Shown one piece after another: positions 27,108-36,298 of a DNA stretch of 56,483 bases (positions are counted from its first letter, which is position 1; the number at the start of each line of letters is the position of its first letter). The DNA is from Allobosea sp. 47.2.35 (GTDB lineage: Bacteria > Pseudomonadota > Alphaproteobacteria > Rhizobiales > Beijerinckiaceae), in the NCBI RefSeq assembly GCF_024655635.1, contig NZ_JANLGI010000022.1:1-56483 (forward strand). The letters run 5' to 3'. Position numbers and translations under genes: made by a program. The notes beneath the pieces were generated by a model that had not been told where the DNA came from, ran no database searches, and was given only the letters and a program-made list of their open reading frames with translations.

Positions 27108-27587
27108 TTACGGCTGTGCCGGGCGCTCGCCACCAGCGCCGCGTCCGGCGATCAGCCAGTAGACGAAGCCCGTCGCCGCGCCGACCAGGAAGAGGCCGGA
27201 GATGATCTGGATCTCGGCCGTGCTCGGCGCGCGCGACAGCCGGAGCATGGCAAGCGGCAGCAGGGCGGCGAGCAAGCCAGTGAAGCCGCTCTGAAGCAGG
27301 CCGCTACGCAAACGAAAAAGCTCCGAGCCCACCGCGACCAGCACCACCGGCGCCATGATGATCGCCATGCCGAGCTTGCCGATCAGGGCGAAGGCCGCCT
27401 GCGCGGCCGGCGCCGGATCGATGCCGCTCTCGGCGAGCCCGAACAGGATGTCGATCAAACGCTCGATGCCGCCGCCGATCAGCATGGCCACGGCGGGCGA
27501 AGCAAAGCTCGCCATGCCCAGGAAGAACACGCCCGCCCCCATCGCGACGAGGCAGGCGAACGGAATCAGCAGGATCCAGCGCAGCAA
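27108..27587 (-). CDS. Hypothetical four-helix membrane protein
   Basis: A 159-residue hydrophobic protein with about four membrane segments (about residues 5-25, 70-90, 98-115 and 127-147). I do not recognise a family. It starts four bases after the rlmN stop on the same strand and is probably co-transcribed with it, though no functional link is evident. Confidence 0.7.
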   Translation of the reverse strand: MLRWILLIPFACLVAMGAGVFFLGMASFASPAVAMLIGGGIERLIDILFGLAESGIDPAPAAQAAFALIGKLGMAIIMAPVVLVAVGSELFRLRSGLLQSGFTGLLAALLPLAMLRLSRAPSTAEIQIISGLFLVGAATGFVYWLIAGRGAGGERPAQP

Positions 27588-27590
27588 GGC

Positions 27591-28817
27591 TTACTCCGCC
27601 GCCACAGCGGGAGCGTCGGCCTGCGCCTCGTCCAGCATCAGGCGAGCGCGGGCGGAGAGCTTCTCAGTCTCGCTCTTGAGCTGGCCGCAGGCGGCGAGAA
27701 TGTCGCGCCCGCGCGGCGTGCGCACCGGCGAGGCATAGCCGGCACGAAAGACGATCTCGGAGAAGCGCTCGATCCGGTCCCAGTCCGAGCACTCGTATTT
27801 GGTGCCGGGCCAGGGATTGAACGGGATCAGGTTGATCTTGGCCGGGATGCCCTTGAGCAGGCGGACGAGCTCGCGCGCCTCGGCATCGGAATCGTTCACG
27901 CCCTTGAGCATGACGTATTCAAAGGTGATGCGCTTGGCGTTCGAGAGCCCCGGATAGTTCCGGCAGGCGTCGAGCAGGTCCTTGATCGGGTATTTCTTGT
28001 TGAGCGGCACCAGCTCGTTGCGCAGGTCGTCGCGCACCGCATGCAGCGAGATCGCCAGCATCGTGCCCATCTCCTCGCCGAGCGGCCCGATCTGCGGCAC
28101 CACGCCCGAGGTCGAGACCGTGATGCGGCGGCGCCCGAGCGACAGGCCCTGATCGTCGGTGATCACGCCGATCGCGTCGCGCACGCCGTCGAAATTGTAG
28201 AGTGGCTCGCCCATGCCCATGAAGACGATGTTCGAGACGAAGCGCCCGCCATCATTCGGCACGAAGGCGCCATCCGGCGCCTTGCGGTTCGGGAAATCGC
28301 CGAGCCGGTCGCGCGCCACCATCACCTGGGCGACGATCTCCTCGGTCTTGAGGTTGCGCACCAGGCGCTGCGTGCCGGTATGGCAGAAGGTGCAGGTCAG
28401 CGTGCAGCCGACCTGGCTGGAAACGCAGAGCGTGCCGCGATCGACCTCGGGAATATAGACGCATTCGATCTCGGCGCCGCGATCATGCGGGCCGGTCGAG
28501 GGCATGCGCATCAGCCATTTGCGGGTGCCGTCGGTCGAGACCTGCTCGGCCGTGACCGTCGGCAGATCGAGCGAAAAATGCTCGGCGAGCTGCCCGCGCA
28601 GCCCCTTGCCGATCGTCGTCATCGCGTCGAATTCGCGCACGCCGTAATGGTAGATCCAGTTCCAGAGTTGGCCGACGCGCATGCGCCGCTCCTTCTCGGG
28701 CACGCCGATCTCGGCCAGGGCCTCGGTCAGGCCGGCGCGGGTGCGCCCGACCAGCGAGGGGCGTCGCAAAACGGGTTCGGCCGCCGGAGCGGCGGTAGCG
28801 GGAACGGATGCGGTCAT
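27591..28817 (-). CDS. rlmN: Dual-specificity 23S rRNA/tRNA adenine-C2 methyltransferase RlmN
   Basis: Radical-SAM enzyme of 408 residues that methylates A2503 of 23S rRNA and A37 of some tRNAs. The cluster motif is CTLTCTFC (Cys138, Cys142, Cys145), preceded by CVSSQVG with Cys131, the counterpart of E. coli Cys118. The methyl-carrying Cys is in ILAACGQL near the C-terminus. The SAM-binding GMGEPLYN is present. The start at MTASVP is preferred because neither upstream ATG (28838) nor its context shows a ribosome site; seven more residues are possible. Confidence 0.94.
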   Translation of the reverse strand: MTASVPATAAPAAEPVLRRPSLVGRTRAGLTEALAEIGVPEKERRMRVGQLWNWIYHYGVREFDAMTTIGKGLRGQLAEHFSLDLPTVTAEQVSTDGTRKWLMRMPSTGPHDRGAEIECVYIPEVDRGTLCVSSQVGCTLTCTFCHTGTQRLVRNLKTEEIVAQVMVARDRLGDFPNRKAPDGAFVPNDGGRFVSNIVFMGMGEPLYNFDGVRDAIGVITDDQGLSLGRRRITVSTSGVVPQIGPLGEEMGTMLAISLHAVRDDLRNELVPLNKKYPIKDLLDACRNYPGLSNAKRITFEYVMLKGVNDSDAEARELVRLLKGIPAKINLIPFNPWPGTKYECSDWDRIERFSEIVFRAGYASPVRTPRGRDILAACGQLKSETEKLSARARLMLDEAQADAPAVAAE

Positions 28818-28900
28818 CGGAGCTCTGTCGTCGCCCATCGGGGAAGGCGCGGGATTTCGCAGCTCCCTAGCACAATTCGGGCGAAAGCGGAAATCCGCCC

Positions 28901-28955
28901 TCCACGCAGATCATCCCAGCCGCGGCGAAGCGGAGAACCGGGATGACGGCGTGGA
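28901..28955. repeat. Two-tier palindromic intergenic repeat
   Basis: TCCACGC (28901-28907) pairs with GCGTGGA (28949-28955), and TCATCCC (28911-28917) pairs with GGGATGA (28940-28946), forming a stacked hairpin. It lies between rlmN and the IalB-like gene, ending a few bases before the latter's stop codon at 28967. It resembles the elements at 9303, 36972 and 44706. Confidence 0.6.
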
Positions 28956-28966
28956 GCCTTTCAGCC

Positions 28967-29575
28967 TTACTTGCAGGCGTCCTCGGCCCGCTTCACGATC
29001 TGGCTGATGCCGGCGAGCGAGTATTTGTCGCTGGTCGGGTTGCCGCGCTTGGAGGTGCCCTTGATCTCCAGCCCGGAGCCGCGACGCAGAGCGTCGAGCA
29101 TGCGCGGCTCCTCGGCCGGGTTCTTCAGCCACATGTTCTGACCCTTGGCGACCAGCGCGAAGCGCTCGTTGCCGATGATCGCCTGATGCTCGACCCCTTC
29201 CTTGAGATCGAAATTCATCACGAAGCTGATCTCGTTGCGCACGCCCTCGCCCGGCCGGCTGGAGACGAAGAGCAGGCCTTCGACATCCTTGAGATTGGCG
29301 GGGATGCGGGTCTCGGCCTTGGACAGGGCGTAGCAGACCTTGGAGCGACCCTGCTGCGAGGAGAAGGCCTGCCACTTGCCGGCGCTTTCCAGCAGCATCG
29401 CCTGGCCCTGGCCGGAGCTGGCGGCCGCCGTTGCGGCGGGCTTCGGCTTGGCGCGTTGCTGGGCGGCCGCGCCTGTCGGCAGCGACAGAACGGCGATGCC
29501 GCCCGCTGCGAGCGTTGCAGCAAACGCGGAACGGAGGGCAGCGGCGCGGGAGGCGCGGAGGAACGAGCTGATCAT
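28967..29575 (-). CDS. IalB-like (invasion-associated locus B) periplasmic protein
   Basis: A 202-residue exported protein with a long signal peptide (cleavage near GAAAQQ, about residue 39). The mature part WQAFSSQQGRSKVCYALSKAETRIP and the following FVSSRPGEGVRNEISFVM fit the IalB family of alphaproteobacterial envelope proteins. The name comes from Bartonella; here there is no reason to assume a role in invasion. It is monocistronic and divergent from the quinone reductase gene, with a CtrA-like box in the intervening region. Confidence 0.82.
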   Translation of the reverse strand: MISSFLRASRAAALRSAFAATLAAGGIAVLSLPTGAAAQQRAKPKPAATAAASSGQGQAMLLESAGKWQAFSSQQGRSKVCYALSKAETRIPANLKDVEGLLFVSSRPGEGVRNEISFVMNFDLKEGVEHQAIIGNERFALVAKGQNMWLKNPAEEPRMLDALRRGSGLEIKGTSKRGNPTSDKYSLAGISQIVKRAEDACK

Positions 29576-29600
29576 GGACCGCCATCAGTCACTAAAAAAC

Positions 29601-29616
29601 TTAATACCGCGTTTAC
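29601..29616. promoter_or_regulatory. Near-consensus CtrA-type box
   Basis: TTAA-N7-TTTAC differs from the CtrA consensus TTAA-N7-TTAAC at one base. It lies 26 bases upstream of the IalB-like start codon, in the divergent region with the quinone reductase gene. One mismatch makes this weaker than the box before ftsK. Confidence 0.35.
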
Positions 29617-29760
29617 CACCTGTTGATCAGGCGCGCTCACGCGGGGACGGCGGCATAGAGTGTCACGATCCTGGCGAAAATACGAATGATGACGGGGCGG
29701 TTCCGTGCCGCCTCCGGCCGTGCCAGAATCGGAACCGTTGACGACGAAGGCGGATCAACG

Positions 29761-30735
29761 ATGAAGGCCCTGCTCTGCGACCATCACGGCCCGGCCGAGG
29801 AACTGGCGATCCGCGACCTGCCCGATCCGGAGCCCGGCCCCGGCGAGGTCGTCATCGCGGTTAAGGCCGCCGCCCTCAATTTCTTCGATACGCTGATCAT
29901 CCAGGGCCGCTACCAGACCAAGCCGGCCTTCCCGTTCTCGCCCTCGGCCGAATGCGCCGGCACCATCGCCGCCATCGGCGAGGGCGTGACCGGCTGGCAG
30001 GTGGGCGAACGCGTCGCAGCCTGGCTGGGCTATGGCGCGGCCCGCGAAAAGGTCGCGGTTTCCGCCGATCAGCTCATCCGCATTCCCGGGCGGCTCGACG
30101 ATGCGCAGGCGGCCGGCCTCTTCGTGACCTATGGCACCGCGATGCATGGCTTGATCCAGCGTGCCGGACTGAAAGCCGGCGAGACGCTCGCCGTCCTCGG
30201 CGCCTCCGGGGGGGCGGGACTCGCTGCGGTCGAGATCGGCGCCCTGCTCGGCGCCCATGTCATCGCTTGCGCCTCCTCGTCCGACAAGCTGGCGCTCGCC
30301 CGCGAGCATGGCGCACAGGAGGAGATCGACTATGCGCGCGACGACATCCGCGCCGAACTGAAGAAGCTGACCGAAGGCCGCGGCGTCGACGTGCTCTACG
30401 ATACGGTCGGCGGCGAATTGGCCGGGCCGGCCCTGCGCTCGATGGCCTGGGAGGGGCGCTATCTCGTGGTTGGCTTCGCCGGCGGCGAAATCCCGAAGAT
30501 CCCGCTCAATCTCTTGCTGCTGAAGGGTTGCGACCTGCGCGGCGTGTTCTGGGGTGATTTCGTGCGGCGCGATCCCGCCGGCCATCGCCGCAACATGGAG
30601 CGGCTTTTGGACTGGGCGGCGGGCGGCCATATCCGTGCCCATGTCCATGCCACGATCCCGCTGGAGCGCTGGACCGAAGCCTATGCGCTGATTGCCGACC
30701 GCAAGGCGAAGGGCAAGATCGTCCTGACGCTGTGA
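29761..30735 (+). CDS. NADPH:quinone oxidoreductase-like MDR enzyme
   Basis: Zinc-free medium-chain dehydrogenase/reductase of 324 residues. It carries the QOR-type segments KAAALNFFDTLIIQGRY, FPFSPSAECAGTI and the nucleotide loop GASGGAGLAAVEI, and it lacks the cysteines of zinc alcohol dehydrogenases. It likely reduces quinones or enone compounds with NADPH; the physiological substrate is unknown. It converges on the YkvA-like gene with a 7-base gap. Confidence 0.87.
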   Translation: MKALLCDHHGPAEELAIRDLPDPEPGPGEVVIAVKAAALNFFDTLIIQGRYQTKPAFPFSPSAECAGTIAAIGEGVTGWQVGERVAAWLGYGAAREKVAVSADQLIRIPGRLDDAQAAGLFVTYGTAMHGLIQRAGLKAGETLAVLGASGGAGLAAVEIGALLGAHVIACASSSDKLALAREHGAQEEIDYARDDIRAELKKLTEGRGVDVLYDTVGGELAGPALRSMAWEGRYLVVGFAGGEIPKIPLNLLLLKGCDLRGVFWGDFVRRDPAGHRRNMERLLDWAAGGHIRAHVHATIPLERWTEAYALIADRKAKGKIVLTL

Positions 30736-30742
30736 CGGAGCC

Positions 30743-31117
30743 TCAGAGCTCCGCCATCGCCTTCTTCGCCCGCTCGCGATGCTCGATCGTGATCGAGCCG
30801 GCGACGGCCGCGATGGCAGCGGCGATCACCGCCGCATCGTCGGTGAAGCCGAGCAGCGGCATGATGTCCGGCAGCGCATCGATCGGCAGCACGAAATAGC
30901 CGAGTGCGGCAAGCAGCGTCATCCGCACGCGCCGCGGCGTCGCCGGATCGCGCGCACAGAACCACGCGGCCAGCAGATCCTCCGCAAACGGAATACGCTT
31001 CGCGACGCGCTTCAGCCTGGCCATGAAATCGGCGCCGAACTTCGCCTCGTCGCGCAGGCTCTTGCGGATCGCCTCCATCTCCTCGCGGCTGAAGCTTGCG
31101 CTGAACCCCTCGCTCAT
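30743..31117 (-). CDS. YkvA family (DUF1232) protein
   Basis: A 124-residue protein with the DUF1232 core GYFVLPIDALPDIMPLLGFTDDAAV, where the P-x-D-x-x-P-D pattern is diagnostic. Hydrophobic stretches flank the motif, so it is probably membrane-associated. The function of the family is unknown. The ATG at MSEGFSASF was chosen over one seven codons upstream (31138). Confidence 0.85.
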   Translation of the reverse strand: MSEGFSASFSREEMEAIRKSLRDEAKFGADFMARLKRVAKRIPFAEDLLAAWFCARDPATPRRVRMTLLAALGYFVLPIDALPDIMPLLGFTDDAAVIAAAIAAVAGSITIEHRERAKKAMAEL

Positions 31118-31296
31118 CCCTGTCTCTCTCCCAAGCATCGGGTGATGCCGATGATCGCGCGCTTCCTATCGAAGCGCCATGTTGAAAGATGGCCCCGGCG
31201 CAATCCTGCACAAGAGGTGGTTCCGAAAACCCGCTTGGAGCGACGCGAAACGCCCTCTAAACCGGCTGTCAGAACAAGATTGACGGGAAACGCGCC

Positions 31297-32082
31297 ATGA
31301 AACTCGATTCCTCCCTCGCCGCCATCGTCACCGGCGGTGCCTCCGGCCTCGGCGAGGCGACCGCGCGCATGCTGGCGGGCCAGGGCGTCAAGGTCGCGCT
31401 GCTCGACCTCAATGCCGAGCGCGGCGAGGCCCTCGCGAAGGAAATCGGCGGCGTCTTTGCCCTCTGCGACGTCACCAGCGAGGCTTCGGTCGATGAAGCG
31501 CTGGCCAAGGCGCGTGCCGCCCATGGCGTCGCCCGCATCATCGTCAACTGCGCCGGCATCGCGCCCGGCCGCCGCGTCGTCTCGAAGAAGCGCGACACCG
31601 GCGAGCTCGTCGCGCATGACCTCGCCACGTTCGAGAAGGCGGTCGCGATCAACCTGAACGGCACCTTCCGCGTCATCGCCAAATCGGCCGTGGCACTGGC
31701 CGGGCTCGATCCGGTTACCGAGGATGGCAGCCGCGGCGTCATCATCTGCACGGCCTCGGTCGCGGCCGAGGACGGACAGATCGGCCAGGCCGCCTATGCC
31801 GCCTCCAAGGCCGGCGTCGTCGGCATGACCCTGCCGATCGCGCGCGATCTCGCCGGTGTCGGCATCCGCATCGTCACGATCATGCCCGGCCTGTTCGAGA
31901 CCCCGATGTTCGCCGGCCTCCCCGACGATGCCAAGGCCTCGCTCGCGGTCTCGGTGCCGCATCCCTCGCGTCTCGGCCGCCCGGCGGAGTACGCCGCGCT
32001 CGCCCGCAGCATCATCGAGAACGACATGCTGAACGGCACCGCGATCCGGCTGGACGGCGCGATCCGTCTCGCGCCGAAATAG
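31297..32082 (+). CDS. SDR family dehydrogenase, 3-hydroxyacyl-CoA dehydrogenase type 2-like
   Basis: Short-chain dehydrogenase of 261 residues with the NAD loop TGGASGLGEATA, a Asp at the end of the second strand (LLDLN) favouring NAD, NCAGIAP, the catalytic Ser in CTASVAA and YAASK. The segment MPGLFETPMFAGLP and the overall pattern resemble mammalian HSD17B10-type 3-hydroxyacyl-CoA dehydrogenases used in branched-chain amino acid or fatty acid oxidation. No other beta-oxidation gene is adjacent, so the exact substrate is open. Confidence 0.87.
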   Translation: MKLDSSLAAIVTGGASGLGEATARMLAGQGVKVALLDLNAERGEALAKEIGGVFALCDVTSEASVDEALAKARAAHGVARIIVNCAGIAPGRRVVSKKRDTGELVAHDLATFEKAVAINLNGTFRVIAKSAVALAGLDPVTEDGSRGVIICTASVAAEDGQIGQAAYAASKAGVVGMTLPIARDLAGVGIRIVTIMPGLFETPMFAGLPDDAKASLAVSVPHPSRLGRPAEYAALARSIIENDMLNGTAIRLDGAIRLAPK

Positions 32083-32084
32083 GC

Positions 32085-32798
32085 TCAGACGATGCGATAG
32101 ACCTCGCCGGCGCTGCGGTCCCGGTAGAGGTCCACGCGCTCGCCATTCCAGTGATAGTCGAGATGCCGGCCCTGAACCGGGCGACTCGCGCCGTCGGGAT
32201 AGAACAGCCCGGCGCATTCGCCGCCGGGGCAGCGCACGCTGGGATACGCGATGCCGGCCGAGCCGAGCCCCCGCAGGCCGATGCCGAGCGTCTGGCTCGC
32301 GGCATAGTCGGTTGGATCGAGTACGGGAGCGGCTTCGGCCCCGAGCGGCCTGATATCGTGAAGCTCCGCATCGACCTCCAGCACAACCTCGCGGAATTGC
32401 GAGGTCCAGCCCGGCGATTGTGACGTCGCCAACATGAAGCGGGCGTGGTGGTGGATCGTCTCCAGCAGCGCCACTTCGAAGCGATTCCCGACATAGAGCA
32501 CGCCGAAACTGCCATCGCTGAAGCGGCTCGGCCGGTCCGGGCTGACATGGGTGAAGGGCGCCATCAGCCAGCTTGCACCCGGCCCCGACACGCGCCGCTC
32601 CGCCGGCACGAGATCGAGATTGCCGATCGTCTCCATCAGGCGCGGATTGGTCTTCTGCTCGGCCGCGATCAGGAGCGGCCAATCGGCGGGGTCGGCGATA
32701 TCCTCGAACAGGTCGATCGGCGGAAAGATGCTGCGGATGATCCGGACCGCGCCGCGCCATGCGATCTCGGCGACCGGCAGGCTCGCCGGATCGATCAC
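32085..32798 (-). CDS. RES-domain toxin
   Basis: A 237-residue RES protein, the toxin of type II Xre/RES modules. Characterised relatives destroy NAD or ADP-ribosylate targets. The family residues are visible: Arg in IAWRGAV, the FGVLYVGNRFEVALLET block with Tyr and Glu, and Ser in GLGSAGIAYPS. It is longer than minimal RES toxins because of an insert between the first Arg and the Tyr block (about residues 25-90). Its ATG overlaps the antitoxin stop by four bases, so it is made after the antitoxin from one mRNA. Confidence 0.88.
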   Translation of the reverse strand: MIDPASLPVAEIAWRGAVRIIRSIFPPIDLFEDIADPADWPLLIAAEQKTNPRLMETIGNLDLVPAERRVSGPGASWLMAPFTHVSPDRPSRFSDGSFGVLYVGNRFEVALLETIHHHARFMLATSQSPGWTSQFREVVLEVDAELHDIRPLGAEAAPVLDPTDYAASQTLGIGLRGLGSAGIAYPSVRCPGGECAGLFYPDGASRPVQGRHLDYHWNGERVDLYRDRSAGEVYRIV

Positions 32799-33208
32799 CA
32801 GGCGCCCCGCTCGGCATCGAGCAGGCGGCGCACCCGCATCAGATCGGTCAATTCGCCGCCGAGCATGACATCAACAGCCGATCTGCCGCCGAAATCGGCG
32901 TTGGCCCGCTTGATCCAGTCATAGCCGCGCTGCGGCTCGGTGAAGATCAGCGTGAGCGCCTTGTGAATGCCCATCAGGTTCGAAAGTCGGGCCTTGCCGT
33001 CGCGCGAGATGCGCCCGATCTCGCCGGCTTTCCAGCGCCGGTAGCTCCTGACCGGCAGATCGATCAGCACCGCCGCTTCCTCGTCGGTGATCCGCCAGAG
33101 CCGGAACAGGTTCACCGCCGCGCGGAACATCGCGGCGGCCTCGTCATCCGTGATCGGGTCGGGGACGAAATCGCGCTGGGCCGTCTCGATGCGCAGCAGG
33201 GCCGTCAT
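32795..33208 (-). CDS. Xre/MbcA/ParS-type antitoxin
   Basis: A 137-residue antitoxin partner of the RES toxin. The N-terminal part carries the Xre-like helix-turn-helix (LWRITDEEAAVLIDLPVRSYRRWK), and the C-terminal part is the toxin-binding DUF2384 domain (FGGRSAVDVMLGGELTDLMRVRRLL). The ATG at 33208 has a GGAG site 9 bases upstream; in-frame ATGs at 33223 and 33259 fall in the operator and are less likely. The protein should repress its own promoter through the inverted repeats just upstream. Confidence 0.88.
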   Translation of the reverse strand: MTALLRIETAQRDFVPDPITDDEAAAMFRAAVNLFRLWRITDEEAAVLIDLPVRSYRRWKAGEIGRISRDGKARLSNLMGIHKALTLIFTEPQRGYDWIKRANADFGGRSAVDVMLGGELTDLMRVRRLLDAERGAW

Positions 33209-33219
33209 GACATTGCTCT

Positions 33220-33260
33220 CCATTTGGCATAAAATGGAGATAATCTTGCCAAATGGCAAG
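33220..33260 (-). promoter_or_regulatory. Operator/promoter of the Xre-RES module
   Basis: CCATTTGGCA (33220-33229) and TGCCAAATGG (33247-33256) are perfect 10-bp inverted copies separated by 17 AT-rich bases. The right copy also sits in its own palindrome, CTTGCC-AAAT-GGCAAG (33245-33260). On the minus strand TTGCCA and CATTTT are spaced 17 bases and could be the promoter. Binding by the Xre antitoxin would cover it. Confidence 0.6.
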
Positions 33261-33277
33261 AGGTCGTGATTCTCGAC

Positions 33278-33913
33278 CTATTCCTCGGCCTTCGCCGGCT
33301 TGATCTCGTGCTTCAGGATCAAGGGCGTCTGGGCCAGCGCAAAGGCCATGGTCAGTGGCATCACGCCCCAGACCTTGAAGGCAACCCAGAAATCCTGGGT
33401 CTGCGTGCGCCAGACCACCTCATTGATGGCCGCCAGCACGAAGAAGAACAGGCCCCAGCGGAAGGTCAGCTTGCGCCAGCCTTCCTCGTCGAGTTGCAGC
33501 ACCGTCTCCAGCACCAGCGAGAGCAGCGAGCGCCCGAAGAACAATCCGCCAAGCAGGACCGAGCCGAACAACGCGTTCACGATGGTCGGCTTGACCTTGA
33601 TGAAGAAGGCATCGTCCAGGGCCAGCGTCAGACCGCCGAAGACGGTGACGACGATGGCGTTCACGATCGCCATGCGCGGCAAATAGCCCATCAGCGCCCG
33701 CGACAAGGCCAGCGCGATCAGCGATGCCGCGATGAAGATGCCAGTCGCGACGAAGATGCGCCGGTCCTCGGCCACGCCGAGCAGCCGGTCGCCATAGGAA
33801 TTGGCGAAGAAGAAGATCGCCAGCGGCCCGAATTCCAGCGCGAGCTTCAGCAGCGGATTGACCGCCCTGCCCTTCTCCGCCGCGCCTGCCGGTTGCTGCA
33901 TCGTCTCGCTCAC
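33278..33913 (-). CDS. yciB: Intracellular septation protein A (YciB family)
   Basis: Inner-membrane protein of 211 residues with about six hydrophobic segments. Diagnostic pieces are [18 protein letters not shown] near the N-terminus and [21 protein letters not shown] in the second half. YciB is linked to cell envelope synthesis and division in enterobacteria. It overlaps ftsY by four bases, an order common in Hyphomicrobiales. Confidence 0.92.
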   Translation of the reverse strand: MSETMQQPAGAAEKGRAVNPLLKLALEFGPLAIFFFANSYGDRLLGVAEDRRIFVATGIFIAASLIALALSRALMGYLPRMAIVNAIVVTVFGGLTLALDDAFFIKVKPTIVNALFGSVLLGGLFFGRSLLSLVLETVLQLDEEGWRKLTFRWGLFFFVLAAINEVVWRTQTQDFWVAFKVWGVMPLTMAFALAQTPLILKHEIKPAKAEE

Positions 33914-35172
33914 GCCGCCTCTCCCAATCCCGCCACGGCGCGAGCAAAGTCGCGCGCCGAAAACGGCTCCAGATCCTCGACGCTCTCGCCGACGCCGATG
34001 AAATGCACGGGCAGGCCGAACTGCGCCGCCAGCGCGACCAGGATGCCGCCGCGCGCCGTGCCGTCGAGCTTGGTCATGACGAGCCCGGTCACACCCGCGG
34101 TCTCGCGGAAGGCCTCGACCTGCGAAATCGCGTTCTGGCCGACTGTGGCGTCGAGAACGAGCAGGGCCGCATGCGGCGCGCTCGGGTCCTGCTTGCGGAT
34201 GACGCGCACGACCTTGGCGAGTTCGTCCATCAAGCCCTGCTTGTTTTGCAGGCGGCCGGCGGTGTCGATCAGCAGCGCGTCGGTGCCATTGGCCTTGGCC
34301 TTCTGCAAGGCCTCGAAGGCGAGGCCCGCCGCATCGGCGCCCTGCTGGCCATAGACGACCTCGGCGCCGGTGCGTTCGCCCCAGACCCGCAACTGCTCGA
34401 TCGCGGCGGCGCGGAAAGTATCGCCAGCCGCGAGCATCACGGATTTGCCCTCGCTGCGGAATTTCGCGGCGAGCTTCCCGATCGTCGTGGTCTTGCCGGA
34501 GCCATTGACCCCGACCATCAGCAGCACGAACGGCTTTTTCGTGGCGTCGATCGCCAGCGGCTGGGCAACGGGCACGAGGATCGACTCGACCTCGCGCGCC
34601 AGGATCGCCTTAACCTCGGCCGGGTCGATCTGCTTGTCGTAGCGCCCGTCGCCGACCGCTTTCGCGATCTTCGCTGATGTCGCGAGCCCCAGATCGGCCT
34701 GGATCAGGATATCTTCCAGGTCCTCCAGCGTGCCGGCATCGAGCTTGCGCTTGGTGAAAAGGTCGGTGATCCCCGTCGTCAGCGCCGAGGACGTCCGCGA
34801 CAGCCCCTCGGTCAGCCGCCGCCACCAGCTCCGCTTCGGCTGCGGCGCCGGAGCGTGAGTCGGTTCAGGAACGACGACCGGCGCGGGCTGCGGAGCGACG
34901 GCGGGTTCCGGTTCCGGCTCGACCGGCAACGAATCGCTTTCGACGAGAGCGGGCGGGGTGACAGGCTCGGGAAAAGCTGTCTCGACGGCAGGCGCCGCCG
35001 TTTCGGCAACCGGAGCAGGAGCAACCTCTTCGACCTCCGGCTTCAGCTCCTCGACAGGCTCGACGGCCTGTTCGGTCACCGTCTCCGGGGTGGGTGCCGG
35101 CTTGGCCGGTTCCTCGTCGCGTCCGAACAGCCTCGAAAAGAAGCCGCGCTTTTTCGGTTCGGTCTCGCTCAT
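33910..35172 (-). CDS. ftsY: Signal recognition particle receptor FtsY
   Basis: SRP receptor GTPase of 420 residues that docks ribosome-SRP complexes at the membrane. After a short basic start ([15 protein letters not shown]) comes a Pro/Glu/Val-rich A domain (about residues 20-110), then the N and G domains. GTPase motifs are [15 protein letters not shown] (P loop), [21 protein letters not shown] and [10 protein letters not shown]. The start at MSETEP is preferred over an ATG two codons upstream. yciB follows with a four-base overlap. Confidence 0.95.
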   Translation of the reverse strand: MSETEPKKRGFFSRLFGRDEEPAKPAPTPETVTEQAVEPVEELKPEVEEVAPAPVAETAAPAVETAFPEPVTPPALVESDSLPVEPEPEPAVAPQPAPVVVPEPTHAPAPQPKRSWWRRLTEGLSRTSSALTTGITDLFTKRKLDAGTLEDLEDILIQADLGLATSAKIAKAVGDGRYDKQIDPAEVKAILAREVESILVPVAQPLAIDATKKPFVLLMVGVNGSGKTTTIGKLAAKFRSEGKSVMLAAGDTFRAAAIEQLRVWGERTGAEVVYGQQGADAAGLAFEALQKAKANGTDALLIDTAGRLQNKQGLMDELAKVVRVIRKQDPSAPHAALLVLDATVGQNAISQVEAFRETAGVTGLVMTKLDGTARGGILVALAAQFGLPVHFIGVGESVEDLEPFSARDFARAVAGLGEAA

Positions 35173-35242
35173 TGCCATCCTGTCTTCGGTTCGGCGGCTG
35201 TCTAAGGTTGCGCCACCGGGCCGGCTTCGCTAGCGCAATGCC

Positions 35243-35995
35243 ATGGCAACGCCGGACCGACCAGAAAATTCGCAACCTGCGGGGCAGGACGACGCCGAAC
35301 TGCCGGTGCCGCTGCTCTATCGCGACGCCATGATGCTCGTCATCGATAAGCCTGCCGGCCTGCCCTCGCATCGCGGCCCGCAGGCCAAGCGCCGGATCAT
35401 CCCGGTCCTGACCGATTATCTCGATGCGCTGCGCTTTGGCCTGCCACGCAAACCGGAAGCCGCCCATCGGCTCGACAAGGACACGTCCGGCTGCCTCGTG
35501 CTCGGGCGGCATCCCCGCGCCATGGCCGAGCTCAACCAGATGTTTCGCGACGGGCGCATCGACAAGACCTATTGGGCGATCGTGCAGGGCAGCCCTGCGG
35601 AAGACGAAGGATTGATCGATTTTCCCCTCGCCAAGCGCTCGCCGGAGCGCGGCTGGTGGATGAAGGTCGATCCCGCCGGCCTGCCCTCGCAGACCCGCTA
35701 TCGCGTGCTCGGTCGTGGCGAGAGCGAACATGGCCCGCTCGCCTGGATGTCACTGGAGCCGCTGACCGGGCGAACACATCAGCTGCGCGTTCATTGCCAG
35801 GCCTCGGGCTGGCCGATGCTCGGCGACGAGATCTACGGCGATGCCCCGCGCGAAGGCGGGCCGGGCCTCCAGCTTCACGCACGGGCGATCGCCGTGCCGC
35901 TCTACAAGAAGCGCGATCCGATAACGGTCGAGGCACCGCCGCCGCCACATATGCTGGCCGCGCTCGGGGCCTGCGGCTGGAAGCCTCAGGGCTGA
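35243..35995 (+). CDS. RluA family pseudouridine synthase
   Basis: RNA-modifying enzyme of 250 residues. The catalytic motif HRLDKDTSG places the essential aspartate at Asp78, and downstream PLTGRTHQLRVHC is the second RluA signature. No S4 domain is present, so it resembles the short RluA or TruC-type branch rather than RluC/RluD. The rRNA or tRNA target cannot be read from the sequence. It is divergent from ftsY and converges on the pterin dehydratase gene. Confidence 0.9.
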   Translation: MATPDRPENSQPAGQDDAELPVPLLYRDAMMLVIDKPAGLPSHRGPQAKRRIIPVLTDYLDALRFGLPRKPEAAHRLDKDTSGCLVLGRHPRAMAELNQMFRDGRIDKTYWAIVQGSPAEDEGLIDFPLAKRSPERGWWMKVDPAGLPSQTRYRVLGRGESEHGPLAWMSLEPLTGRTHQLRVHCQASGWPMLGDEIYGDAPREGGPGLQLHARAIAVPLYKKRDPITVEAPPPPHMLAALGACGWKPQG

Positions 35996-36001
35996 ACCGC
36001 T

Positions 36002-36298
36002 TCAACTCACCAGCGCGTCGATGGCGCGCGCCAGCTTGACGTCGAGTTCGGTCAACCCACCGGCATCATGGGTCGCGAGCGTGACATCCACGGTGCGATA
36101 GACATTCGACCATTCCGGATGGTGGTTCATCGCCTCGGCGAGCAGGGCGACGCGCGTCATCCAGCCGAAGGCCTCGCTGAAATCGCGGAAGACGAAACGC
36201 CGGCTGATCGCCTCGCGGCCCTGCACCAGCTTCCAGCCGGTCAGCGTCGCCAAGGCTTCGGCTTGCGCTTCGGGCGAGAGCCGCTTCGGCCGCGTCAT
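36002..36298 (-). CDS. phhB: 4a-hydroxytetrahydrobiopterin dehydratase
   Basis: Pterin-4a-carbinolamine dehydratase of 98 residues. The active-site block MNHHPEW (His59, His60) is followed by the third conserved His in [13 protein letters not shown]. It recycles the pterin cofactor of aromatic amino acid hydroxylases, or serves in molybdopterin-related chemistry when no hydroxylase is present; no phhA is in the window. It overlaps thpR by four bases. Confidence 0.92.
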   Translation of the reverse strand: MTRPKRLSPEAQAEALATLTGWKLVQGREAISRRFVFRDFSEAFGWMTRVALLAEAMNHHPEWSNVYRTVDVTLATHDAGGLTELDVKLARAIDALVS

